A DNA stretch of 64,000 nucleotides from Adiantum capillus-veneris (taxonomy: Eukaryota; Streptophyta; Polypodiopsida; Polypodiales; Pteridaceae). This document shows, piece after piece, positions 10,252 to 19,861 of this stretch. The stretch lies in assembly GCA_014529385.2 (NCBI GenBank), contig CM043952.1, positions 158,129,557 to 158,193,556 on the forward strand, written 5' to 3'. The notes under the pieces are model-generated. The model did not search any database. It worked only from the letters and a program-made list of their open reading frames with translations, and was not told the origin of the DNA. How positions within the stretch are numbered: position 1 is the stretch's first letter; the number at the start of each line of letters is the position of its first letter. The translations under genes and the position numbers were made by a program.

Positions 10252-11172
10252 GAGCTCGTAGCTGTTCGAACACTAATCGTAAGTGTTCTATGTGTTCATC
10301 TTCAATCTTACGTTAAATGAGAATGTCATCAAGGAAAACCACAACAAATTTTCCAAGATAGGGACGTAAGACACTATCCATGAGTTTCATAAATGTAGTT
10401 GGAGCATTGGTTCGACCAAAGGGTATAACCAAAAATTCAAAATGCCCGAACCGTGTTCTAAAGGCAGTTTTGGAGATATCTTGTAAAAGGATACGCACCT
10501 GGTGGTATTCTGAACGAAGATCTATCTTTGTATAGCCCCATGGAGTTGATAAAAAAACTCATCTACTCTTGGCAGAGGATACTTGTTCTTGATGGTTATG
10601 GCGTTTAATCTGCGATAATCTACGCACATGCGCATAGTACCATCTTTCGTTTTTACCAATAGAATTGGTGATGCCCAAGGCAAAGTGCTAGGTCTAATGA
10701 AACCACGGGCGAGGTAGTTAGCCAATTGACTCTCAACCTCCTTGGCTTCTTTAGCACTCATACGATAAGGTGGTTTACTCACCGGTTTAGTGTCTGGCAA
10801 GACATCTATGCCATGTTGCACATCACGTGTAGGGGGTAAACCCGGTGGTAAATCACTTGAGAACACATCACTATACTTCATGAGTAAGTGAGTTAGCTTT
10901 TGCCGTGCAAAAGGAGAAAGTAAACTAGTGTTATGCTGGGATGGAGAATCTTGTAATTCCTGTGATGTTTGTTTTACAACAGTTGCACGTTGCTCTATAG
11001 AATTAAAATTGAGAGCACTTTGCTCGTTAGATTTGTTAACACTTTGTTTATCAGTAGAATTCATTTCACTTTGCATACCATTAAAATTCATTGCACTTTG
11101 CGTACCATTACTAGAAGTCACCGCACTTTGCTCTTCAGAATTCACAAGACTTGTAGACAAGCAGTAACACAA
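10252..11172 (-). pseudogene. Chromovirus I reverse transcriptase, N-terminal part
   Basis: From 11172 downward there is a Ser/Gln-rich linker with imperfect 'QSAMNFNG'-type repeats (about 11140-10985). RT follows: '[19 protein letters not shown]', '[14 protein letters not shown]', '[18 protein letters not shown]', then the palm motif '[10 protein letters not shown]' at about 10320 with both catalytic Asp residues kept. A frameshift lies near 10530 and a stop follows DDILI. The frame then runs '...HIEHLRLVFEQLRAHA' to the insertion point at 10251 and resumes at 8211. The mean spacing fits a normal Ty3/gypsy RT. Confidence 0.85.
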
Positions 11173-11242
11173 AAAGACTCATCTATTAAAATTGCTTTCT
11201 GCAAAATAGAAATCTCGGTTGTATATATGAGAGGTGCATATG

Positions 11243-12894
11243 TTATATTTTTCTCACCAAGCAAAAGCACATGTTTACCATTGGCCATAAGGATAAGGAG
11301 TTGTGTTCACAACTAGTGTGCATTGTGTTTCCTAAACCATGCAGCCACTCCCGTCCTAAAACTACATTAGCACGGTCCATGTTCATAACTTGGAAGTCAA
11401 GGGTCATCGTATGATCTTGAAAAATAAGTTCAACCCCTTGAACTACCGTGTCCCATACTTCTTTATCATTCCCATACATTTGCTCCACCACATACTTGTG
11501 AGAGCAGGGAGTCTATGTAAGCTTCAATTTCTTGACTAGCTTATAGTTCAAGAAGTTATGAGTTGCGCCATCATCCACTAAAATACGAACACGTTGTTCG
11601 TTAATAGTGCCATGCATGCGAATCAAATCATGGGGTCCAAAAGTGGTCTGCCACATTGAAGCAGGCACACAACACTTGTGCTTTTCTTCCATATGAAGAA
11701 CCTTTACAACACAATATTTAGGAGATGAATCTAATGTGAGGCGTTGCACCGTGTGCATGGCCTTTTCTTTGCCTTGCAAAAGAAGACAATCTTTCTTGTT
11801 ATATTGGTCCAAAAGACATCTAAAACACAAATTGTGTTTCTTTGCACGCTCAAAACCAGCAGTGCTGAGAGACCCACGTGGAGTATCTCGTGATTGCTTA
11901 GGCTTCTTATTCTCTTGTGGACGTGGAGAGGTAGATTGTCTCTTATTCCTCTTGGAACGTGTGGGAGATCTACCTCGCCATTGGCTCTTAGCCACATTGC
12001 TCTTAGCAAAAGTATTCTTAGAGTAGGGAACATTTCCTTTTCTCTCTTGGTCATCATCATATCTTTCCGCATGACTGATGGCTTCTTCCAAATTTTTTGG
12101 ATGTTGAGTCTTGACATGAAGACGATAGTCTTTGTCAAGACCCCTATTAAAACCCCGTATCTTTTGGAATTCATCTAGACCTTCTAGTTTTAATATGATT
12201 TTCCGATACTTCAAAAGGTATTGTGTGAGAGAGGCCAGACATACGGCATGCATCTCATGCTAACCAATTCTTATCTTCTTCATTAGAGTCAAAAAACTCT
12301 TTGGAGAAAGAAGCTTGAAACGCAGCCCAAGATGGAGGACGAGCATCTATTGGAAATTTCATCCATCACTTATAGGCCTTGCCTTTAAGAGATAGACTTG
12401 ATTCCACAGCCGTCTTTATATCCGGGGTATGTCTCAATCTATGAATATCACTCCATTTGTGTAAGAATGTATTGACGGCATCCTTGTTTGCGATTACTCT
12501 CTTCCCCGTGAAACTCAGGAATGGTGATATTCTTAAGTAATGCATTGCTACCTTCTGCATCTTCTGCAGCACTTGTCTCTTGGACTCCTTGAGTAGTGCG
12601 AGCTTGGTTCCCTTAAACTGTGCCGCTTGTGGCTCCTTGAGTCATCTATGAATTCATAAATTTTAGAAGTAACTCCGTAAGATTGGTAACATTTGCATTG
12701 AGTGCAGAGAGGTTGCTTTCAAGTACGCTTTGGCGATGTTCCAAAGTCTTGAAAGAAGCCATATCTACAAGCCCATGATCTCCTAAATCATCATCATCAT
12801 GCATATTAGTGTCAGCAGCATCCCTGGTGCCCTAATTTTGATCTACGTGCTCAAAATCAAATGTGTGTGTAGGTGGGATATCCTCACTGGCCAT
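11243..12894 (-). pseudogene. Chromovirus I gag and protease
   Basis: The minus-strand ATG at 12894 opens an acidic N-terminus (MASEDIPPTHTFDFEH) that is soon interrupted by stops. The capsid part (KAYKWW-type block near 12370, then 'LDKDYRLHVKTQHPKNLEEA') leads to a basic linker and a knuckle CFRCLLDQYNKKDC at about 11830, where the usual His is Tyr. The protease site reads LVDDGATHNF at about 11560, with Asp in place of the Ser/Thr of the D-S/T-G triad. An in-frame stop follows KLKLT at 11513. The remaining protease ('NVVLGREWLHGLG') continues in the same frame to 11243. The chain is clearly inactive. Confidence 0.8.
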
Positions 12895-13269
12895 GGTAAA
12901 CACACACTAATGCAAGGAGAGAAAAAAAAAAGACAACTTGTACGTTGAGAAATTGAAGTCTTTGTGTTTTGTATACTCCGCGATTTGCGTTGCATACGAA
13001 CTTAGCCTTGCGAAAATTTGAGCGCTTCACTTGTCATTTGTTGTAAGAACACCTTTGATGATTCTTCACAAAAACCCGTTGTTTTTGTGAAGGCTTTTGT
13101 TCATTTGAAGCTACCTCTTTGAGGAAAAAAGAATTTTTGGAGGAAAACTTGCCTTCCTCCAAGAAGTGAAAAGGAAGGGTGAAGCTACTTCCTTGAAGTT
13201 TGAAGCTTTTCCTTTCCTTCTAGCTTTCCTTTCAACACAAGTAGGCTATCTTTCCTCGTTATACACAAC

Positions 13270-13480
13270 AAGGGTCAATAGCTTGATGGTAAAGTGTTGG
13301 CCTCTTACCCTCATGGGGTGGGTTCAACCCTCCTTCATGCAAGGGTTAAGTGGGCCTTCCTACGTGCATAGCCAACGGGGAAGCCTTTGGAGCCTCAGTG
13401 TCGTCGAGTTGCTAATTAAGTTTGCCTTGATAGCCCACCTTAGTCACCCGTTGTGGAGGGCGTAGATGGGGCGGCCACGG
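13270..13480 (+). repeat. tRNA-derived SINE-like sequence
   Basis: It has a Pol III A-box-like TAGCTTGATGG at 13279-13289 and a B-box-like GGGTTCAACCC at 13320-13330, 41 bp apart, as in tRNA-headed SINEs. The intervening anticodon-arm-like region does not fold into a normal tRNA, and no acceptor stem closes. It lies antisense within the chromovirus leader. The 3' end is uncertain. Confidence 0.45.
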
Positions 13481-13626
13481 TCGGTTATTTGTCCACACGT
13501 TGTGCACAAGAAAGCGTGCCTATCTTCTTTTGCTGCACAATGGAGATGTTGTTGTCTGCGGAACGTGGGAGAGAAATAGAGTGTCGCACGCACATGCAAG
13601 TTGCTTTCAGCCTCCTCCCAAAAATA

Positions 13627-13638
13627 GCTCGGATACTA
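13627..13638 (-). promoter_or_regulatory. Chromovirus I primer binding site (initiator Met type)
   Basis: One base inside the 5' LTR the minus strand reads TAGTATCCGAGC. This matches 10 of 12 bases of the usual plant initiator-Met site TGGTATCAGAGC. Confidence 0.7.
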
Positions 13639-13639
13639 G

Positions 13640-13773
13640 TGAAAGAGCGGTGGTAGTGCGTGTGATAGTCTCCACCCAACCGTGCTATCTTATAGCCTCC
13701 CCTAGCCTACACACTGTCCGGCCGTGCCGGTGGCCTTGCCGGTGGCCTTGCCCATAGGACCCATGTCCTTACA
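13640..13773 (-). repeat. Chromovirus I 5' LTR (134 bp)
   Basis: It begins TGAAAGA and ends CCTTACA on the plus strand. The minus strand contains a TATAAGATAG promoter-like box. Compared with the 3' LTR it has an extra 12-bp 'ccggtggccttg' tandem copy and several substitutions, so this is not a very recent insertion. Confidence 0.9.
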
Positions 13774-13778
13774 GTTTG

Positions 13779-14290
13779 GGCCATCTTCTAACTGATTGTT
13801 TACTTCTTTAAGTTCATGTTCGAGTTGAGCTTTTACATTCCTCAAATTTTCTTGGCCTCTCTCACTTGATGCCTCAATAGTTGTGTCTTTAGCGCAATCC
13901 TTGGGGTTTGGACCTTTCAGAATGCTTGTGAATGAGATGCATGGTTTGAGAGTAGCAAAAGTTGTTGATCCCTTGTTCACATTCGTATCGATCTACCCTT
14001 GGGGCACTCCCGCCTTGAGTGTCTTCGCCTCGAAGTTAAATCCTTGAGCACTATGGAATAGGTATGTTCCTTTTTCTTTACCCAAGAGGACCTTGTCTTC
14101 TAAAAGAACATTATTAATCATCTAGGTCGAACCCCTTGTCAGAGCCCCACCCTTCGTTATGGCGTCTTTCAAAGGTCGTGAACTCGTCCCTTCCTGCTCA
14201 TCCATTGGAGCGACTCCATCATTCATTGATGTTTTTTTGGCCGCTAGCAATTGCGAAACTTAATGATCCTCCATAGGCAAGGCCTCGGAT
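13779..14290 (-). pseudogene. LINE K ORF1, 5' part beyond the chromovirus
   Basis: The minus strand shows a mostly open but broken frame, including 'MNDGVAPMDEQEGTSSRPL', 'NNVLLEDKVLLGKEKGTYLF' and 'SSERGQENLRNVKAQLEHEL'. It is a low-complexity ORF1 N-terminal region. The frame stops exactly at the chromovirus TSD (13774-13778) and LINE sequence resumes at 6751 on the other side. Assignment rests mainly on this position, since the N-terminus of LINE ORF1 is poorly conserved. Confidence 0.5.
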
Positions 14291-14619
14291 TCCCCTTTTA
14301 GCACTGTGACGGAGCTAAAATCTATGCACAAAAGAAGGAAGGGGGGGGGGGGCACCAAGCACCCTAGGTTAGGTGGGGGCTAGGAGCACCGGGGGAACAA
14401 TCCTCAGTAGAGAGAATACAAACGAAAAAAGAATGTTGAAGATAGAGCATTGAATATAAATTTAAAATGCGCACATTATAAATATAATACGCGTAGCAAA
14501 AAATCGTTGATTACAGCTTAAGTGGAGGTGCACTGAGTAAGGCAAACACATGAAACTCAGGAAATCCAAAGGGGAGGGACAGGCCCCCAGAGGGAGTAAG
14601 AAGCTGCTTGTCTCACTGG
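14291..14619. other. No gene recognised
   Basis: AT-rich sequence with a G-run at about 14341-14352. I see no coding or RNA signal. It separates two LINE relics of opposite orientation. Confidence 0.5.
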
Positions 14620-16389
14620 TGCACACATGTTCAAAGACCCTCTATTTAGAAGGCTTACCAAGAAAGCTTTGAGTAAACTCAATAAAGATATTAAGCTATA
14701 AAAATCTAAAGCTTGGGACCTCTTTGCTCAAAGTATACAAAAGGTGATCAAAAGCTTCGGCCCTTGGATGAAAAAGGCTCGGAAAGAGCATTGGAAACAA
14801 CTCGAAGAGGAGGTTGCTCTTCTGGCTTCCAAAAAAGCTGTTAAGCTGGCCTTCAAAGAAGAACACAAAAGGTGACTGGAAGCTAAAGCCAACCTGGCCG
14901 AGCAATAGCTCGAGGAGGTCAGGAGGGCGAGATTGATATCCAGGGAGACCTTCCTTCAGCCAGAGGCTGCTAATCAAGCACACTTTTTTAGGGCCTTGAA
15001 AATCAAGAAAAGCAGGGGCTCAGTCCACTCGCTCGCATATTAGAATGGGAATGCTACGCAAGACCAAGATGAAATGGCTATGATGATGCTTGATCATCTA
15101 AGACAAATTATTGGCCAACCAGAGACCCGCTCAAGAAGTGGTTGAACCCAGAGCAACCTTGCTCGAGAGTGTTAATCAAAAAATTCCCCAACCTAAAGCC
15201 AACCGTCTTGAGATGGCCTTTTCTGAAGATGAGTGCTCACTTGCATTGCAAGCTCTTGGCAAGGAGAAGTCCCCTAGCTAGGATGGTCTGACCACAAAAT
15301 TCTTCAAGGAGTTATGGGATGACCTCAAGGTCCCAATCGCGTATATGGCTAACCAAGATTTTGTCAAGGGGTCATTGGATCCTAGTGTGAAAAGAGGGCT
15401 TATCAAACCTATCCCAAACCAGGTTTGCAGCTCACATCTTAAGCAATGGCGTCCCATAACTATGATGTCTGTGGCATAAAAAATCATCGCTAAGGCAGTC
15501 GCTCTTAGCCCCCTCTTGGGCAGAGTCATCTCCTCTCATCAACACGGGTTGATCAAAGGAAGGACACTATATGACAGTATCTTGGAGAAATCGTTGGCAT
15601 CGAGTACGCAACCTTCACAAAGCAGGAGTGCATCCTGCTTCAGCTAGATCTGGACAAGGCATATGACATGATTATTGTGGTCCTTTATTGAAGATGTCAT
15701 GAAATCATTGGGCCTTGGGCCTCACCTTTGTCATCTTATACACACTCTGGGAGCAGGCAGTCAATCTGAGCTCTTGTCCTAAAAAACAACAATTCTCGCT
15801 CTGTGGACATACATAAATCATACATATAGAAATATACTTCAAAGCCTCAGTCAAACATGTCCCCTTTTGTGTTGATGAGGTCGAACACAGCATTTTCTAG
15901 ATCGGGCAACTGAGCATCCTTGTTATTGGGATCTTCAATCCATGAAACACAAAGGACACCAAGATCAAACACTAATGTTGTTCATGAAGGGATATCAAAT
16001 GATAGCAATGCGATGGTTTTTGGAATATAGGGTGGTGGATCTTTGATGATTATTTCTTTGACAGGCAATTTGAGAGTCCCCTTTTCTTTTGGTATTGTGG
16101 GCTCCTTTGAAGCCAAAAGACCTATCAAGCAAGGATTCCCCCCTAGCCCCTCTCTCTCTTTGCCATTGGGTCGCATCCTCTAATAACAATGCTCGAAGTT
16201 GCTACTACGCGGGGTGAAATTCAAGGTTTAACTTTGCCCGGCAACGACCAACTCCTGGCCAAGATGTTTGCAAATGACTCCCTTCTTTTTTTGAAATCTT
16301 GCCCTCATGTGCTCACGAAGGTGCTAGAGATTGTGTAGAAATTTTTTGTGGCTTTGGGGTCAAAGTCTAGTATTGAGAAGTGTAGACTA
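14620..16389 (+). pseudogene. L1-like LINE (L) reverse transcriptase relic
   Basis: A decayed LINE ORF2 read through several frames. The stretch before RT (about 14660-15130) reads 'KAWDLFAQSIQKVIKSFGPW', 'EEEVALLASKKAVKLAFKEE' and 'QAHFFRALKIKKSRGS'. RT follows: 'SXDGLTTKFFKELWDD' (about 15270), 'LKQWRPITMMSVA' (15440), 'HQHGLIKGRTLYDSILE' (15540), 'LQLDLDKAYD' (15640), 'PIKQGFPLAPSLFAIGS' (16110) and the active-site block MFANDSLLFL at 16264-16293. There the usual F/YADD reads FAND, so one catalytic Asp is lost. The endonuclease and the 3' end are missing. It ends where the truncated copia A LTR begins. Confidence 0.8.
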
Positions 16390-16519
16390 ATACACCCATC
16401 ACTCTAGGGCTAACTTATCTTTCCATTTCACACTAAGTAATATACTCTTTGTTGTGTGCCTTGAGCTTCCTTCATCTTCTCCAAGCTGTGTGTGTTTTCG
16501 TGCAGCCCTAATTCCAACA
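16390..16519 (+). repeat. Copia A 5' LTR, 3' portion only
   Basis: It matches the last about 130 bp of the copia B LTR (cccatcactctagg ... ccctaattccaaca) and ends in CA before the PBS. The first about 100 bp of the LTR are missing, and LINE L sequence lies directly upstream. Confidence 0.85.
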
Positions 16520-16521
16520 AT

Positions 16522-16533
16522 TGGTATCAGAGT
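16522..16533 (+). promoter_or_regulatory. Copia A primer binding site
   Basis: TGGTATCAGAGT lies two bases after the LTR end, differing from the canonical initiator-Met site at the last base. Confidence 0.9.
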
Positions 16534-16882
16534 AGGTTGCATCCTCCCGAGTTTAGCCGCAAGCAACTCCAACACATGCCTACTTACTTTCTTCGATTTT
16601 TGTGAGCTTTGGCGAGTGTTCGCAGGTTGACAAACATTTTGAAAAGCTCAAAGAGCTTTGTCTGCTCAGATTTTTTATTCGGGCTCATTTTGGCCTCCGT
16701 TTCCACTACAGGCAATACTACACAGGCTATTTTGTCATTTTGTGTAGAATTTTTATTACTGCCTTTTTTTTGCATAACATGCCCCTTACAGTATTCTATG
16801 ATTTGTGTTATATAGCACGTGTTGTTCCTGCTTTGTTTCTCCTCTTCTCGGGCAGTTTTCACATCAGGTGCAGACATTCGTT

Positions 16883-18182
16883 GTGGCCGACAACAACACA
16901 GACGTGTTCAAGATGTTTGCTGCTGAGGACAGATTGGATGGGGACAATTACCCTATGTGGGCTTATATGATGAAATATGTTCTTGTGTCAAAGGGCGTCT
17001 GGAATATTGTGCAGGGCATTGATGTACGTCCTGGTTCCATGGATGTAGGCAATGTTGAGGATGTTGCAGGTCTTGTAGCAAGGATTGTTGTTGTTAGAGT
17101 TGTTTTGCCTACAACAGAACACGCTCGTTGGGATGTAAAAGATGCACATGCTCATGCATTGATTGTGTTGTTTGTGAAGCACACTATTAATCCTCACATA
17201 CGTTCAACAAAATCTTGGAATATTCTGGCTGGTCTTTATGCAAGTCTCAATGAGAAAAAATAGTGTTGCTGTGTAAAGAACTGGAGTCGAAGATTATGCA
17301 TGAGGAAGATGATATGGACACTTTTCTTGTTGGTGTCAAGGATATCAATGAGCAACTTATTTCTATAAGTAAAGTCATTTCAGACAGTTACCTTGTGCAG
17401 ACTGTTCTTGATGCCTTATCAGATTCTTACAAGACTTTTGCTAGTACTTGGAGACTTATGACTCAAGAAAAATCCTGAAGTTGTCAAGTTTGATGCATTA
17501 TGCACATTCTTGTTGCAAGAGTCACTTTCCATAAAAAACAGGACTAGACAGCGTGCAGTTGAACAGGCCTTTATTGCTGCTCAAAAAAAAGGTGGTAACA
17601 GTAATTCAACCACTTCTTATGGTTCTTCTGCGAGTGGAATTTCACATGTCCCTGATGCTTCTGTTGGCAGCAATTCGTTTAGAAATTCTGGTGATAAGGG
17701 CAAAAAGAAGACGCGTTTCCATTATTGTAAAGCTAAGGATCAATTGATCAAGCAATTTCCTAAGTTGAAGACCAAGGAGTCTAAGAAGAAAGAGGTTGGT
17801 TCCACTACAAATGCAGCTATTGTTAAGTCTTCTGAGAAAGGAGATTGTGATGTTGATGTTGATGCAGAATGGGCTTTTTGTGCAGAGTGCACTTATAATC
17901 TTGTTGTCCATGATGTATGCATGTCAATTGTTGCAAATTCACATGTGTGGTATTTTGACAGTGGTGCTACAAAGCACATTACCTCACATCGTGATTTGTT
18001 CACCTCTCTTGAGTCTGTCCCTCATGGGAATTAATTTACTTATGCCAACAATGCCTCTTATTCGGTTCAAGGAGTTGGAAAGATTGTGTTTACTGCTGCA
18101 AATGGTAGTTCTTTCACACTTGTTGATGCACTTTATGTACCTAGATAAAGAAGAATCTTTTGTTTGTATCCACACTTGCTAG
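16883..18182 (+). pseudogene. Copia A gag and protease
   Basis: It aligns residue by residue with copia B. The position of the copia B start codon is GTG here (GTGGCCGACAAC), so the start is lost. Capsid-like text 'DNNTDVFKMFAAEDRLDGDN' is intact up to a stop after NEKK (17263). Frame changes follow there and near 17475. The nucleocapsid knuckle, CHYCKANDHLIKSC in copia B, reads FHYCKAKDQLIKQF here, so two Cys and the His are lost. Protease keeps WYFDSGATKHITSH (about 17950). A stop follows HGN at 18034. The unit ends at the TSD of element H. Confidence 0.9.
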
Positions 18183-18187
18183 ACTTG

Positions 18188-18761
18188 TGTTAACCCTCAC
18201 GGCACACAGACACCCTATGATCTATAAACGTTGTATTATTTAGAGTCAGGTACCGGGCTTGTCGGACCAATAGGGAAAGGTAGAGTGATCGCCGATGAGA
18301 GGCGCACTCTAACTGGGACATTCAAGGGATTAGTTGGCTAAGCATGGGCGCCCAAGTGTGAATGGGGTGAGCTCCTATAAAAGCCAACTAAACCTAATTT
18401 TTACTCATTCTCTCATTTGTGCAATAGAAGAGTGCTCTTGCTCCATCTCCATCTCCATCTTCTTCTTCTTCACCTCCTTATGTGTGTGTGTGAGAGAGAG
18501 AGAGAGAGAGGGAGAGTGTGTGTGCGATCGAGCATTACGAAGGCATGACGGCGGCGAAGCGGTTGAGCGCGGCACGACTGCAGCTTCTTCTTCATCGCGG
18601 CGAGGAATCCACCACAAAGGCGAGCGTAGAGCGGTGAGTGACACACCCTTTGCTCTCTTGAGCTTGCTAGTTTAGGCTTGTTGTGTGCTTGGAGCCGTTT
18701 GTGGCTCGCACACGGTGTATTGGCAAGTCCCTTGCTTCGACAGTGCGGCAAGGAGCGCACA
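18188..18761 (+). repeat. Element H 5' LTR (574 bp)
   Basis: It starts TGTTAACC and ends GCGCACA. It contains a TATA box TATAAAA at 18376-18382 ('gctcctataaaagcc') and a GT/GA microsatellite at about 18482-18512. It is near-identical to 26503-27076. Confidence 0.97.
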
Positions 18762-18765
18762 TTTT

Positions 18766-18783
18766 TGGCGCCGTTGCCGGGGA
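18766..18783 (+). promoter_or_regulatory. Element H primer binding site (tRNA-Asp type)
   Basis: TGGCGCCGTTGCCGGGGA begins four bases after the LTR end. This is the well-known Asp-tRNA site of plant Athila/Tat-type Ty3/gypsy elements. Confidence 0.9.
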
Positions 18784-18849
18784 TATGTCCTACACTAAGC
18801 TCGGTTAGCACTTTACGCTTCCTTGTGGTGCAATTTCTATCATAGGAAA

Positions 18850-19312
18850 GGCAGGGAAGGAGTGTGTGGAGATTTCTGTTTTTTTGCGTTTTCTGCATTT
18901 TCTGTCAAGTTTCAATTTTTGCTATTGTCTGTGCTTTTTCAATTTTCTGCATTTCTTGCGTTTTTTCAATTTCTGCATTTTCAATTTCGGCGTTTTCAAT
19001 TTCTGCAATTTTCTGCATTTCTGCGTTTTTTCAATTTCTGCAATTTCTGCGTTTTCAATTTCTGTATTTTCTGCATCAAAAACAAAAATTCTGAAAAAAA
19101 AATGTGATTTAAAAAAAAAAAAAATCGGGAAAAAAAATTTTCTGAATTTTTTTAATTAAAAAAATCGGAAAATAAAAACGCGAGTGAGCGGGCGATGAAA
19201 TTTTTCGAAAATAAAAACCGAGAGTTTTAAAACGGACGGGTTGGTTTGTATAAAAGATAGATCGAGATCATTTCCCCAAGCCCAAGCCCAAGCCCAGGCC
19301 CAGGCCCAGGCC
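18850..19312 (+). repeat. Element H leader repeats
   Basis: Between 18885 and 19075 short T-rich units such as 'tttcaatttctgcattttc' recur imperfectly many times. At 19276-19310 a hexanucleotide array runs CCCAAG three times and then CCCAGG three times. Both lie in the untranslated leader between PBS and gag. Confidence 0.85.
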
Positions 19313-19861
19313 TCAGTCCTATGATATATACTAGACTCACTCTTATATATATACCCTACTCCCTCAAGAGGGAATGAGAGGATGTGGGACAAGTCCTCCA
19401 CTCTCCTCCTTTCTCTTCCCACTTGCACCCTTAGACTTTCTAGTTTGGGCCTAGTTCCCTATTGGAAATTGACAGTTTTAGGGATTCCGAGGGCATAGAG
19501 TGACCAAACGGAGGGCTGTAAAGCACGGCGCATCCCTCCTAGCGATACGCTCGTTTCGAGCTATCACACGGCCCATTCCACGACACGCTCTAAAAAATCT
19601 AGCAAAAAAACAAACAAAAAACACGCTAAAAACTATTCACAAGGCCTCCTAGAGCAGCTTTTTGACACCTTAGGGTATCAAAAGCACATGCACTTACGCT
19701 CTGGGCGGGTGCTAGAACACGAGCATATTGAGGGTGCCTCTGTTCATACGGACACCCATTACCCATCCACGATAAGCTCTAGACCCTCAGCGGGGACACA
19801 AGGTAGCACCACCTAAGACCCTAAAATAGCCGCTAGTGATTCCTCCTCCGACTTAGAAATC

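Larger units (their letters stand above)
6757..13773 (-). mobile_element. Chromovirus I (Ty3/gypsy), minus strand, complete ends
   Basis: The element is bounded by short LTRs (6757-6879 and 13640-13773) and a perfect 5-bp TSD GTTTG (6752-6756 and 13774-13778). In minus orientation the order is 5' LTR, initiator-Met-type primer binding site, leader with a SINE-like insert, gag, protease, RT, RNase H, integrase C-terminus, chromodomain, polypurine tract, 3' LTR. This is the chromovirus order. The coding part is broken by stops, frameshifts, a 2032-bp nested insertion in RT (8216-10247) and loss of the integrase core. It inserted into LINE K, whose ORF1 continues on both sides. Confidence 0.9.

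Noticed and set aside
13270-13345. Functional tRNA gene
   Set aside because: A- and B-box-like blocks are present, but no acceptor stem or proper anticodon arm can be formed. It is kept only as a SINE-like candidate.
18405-18898. Minus-strand ORFs in the element H LTR
   Set aside because: They recur at 26720-27075 only because the LTR is repeated, and they run through microsatellites. No domain is seen.
19276-19310. Interstitial telomere repeat
   Set aside because: The unit is CCCAAG/CCCAGG, not the plant telomere unit CCCTAAA.
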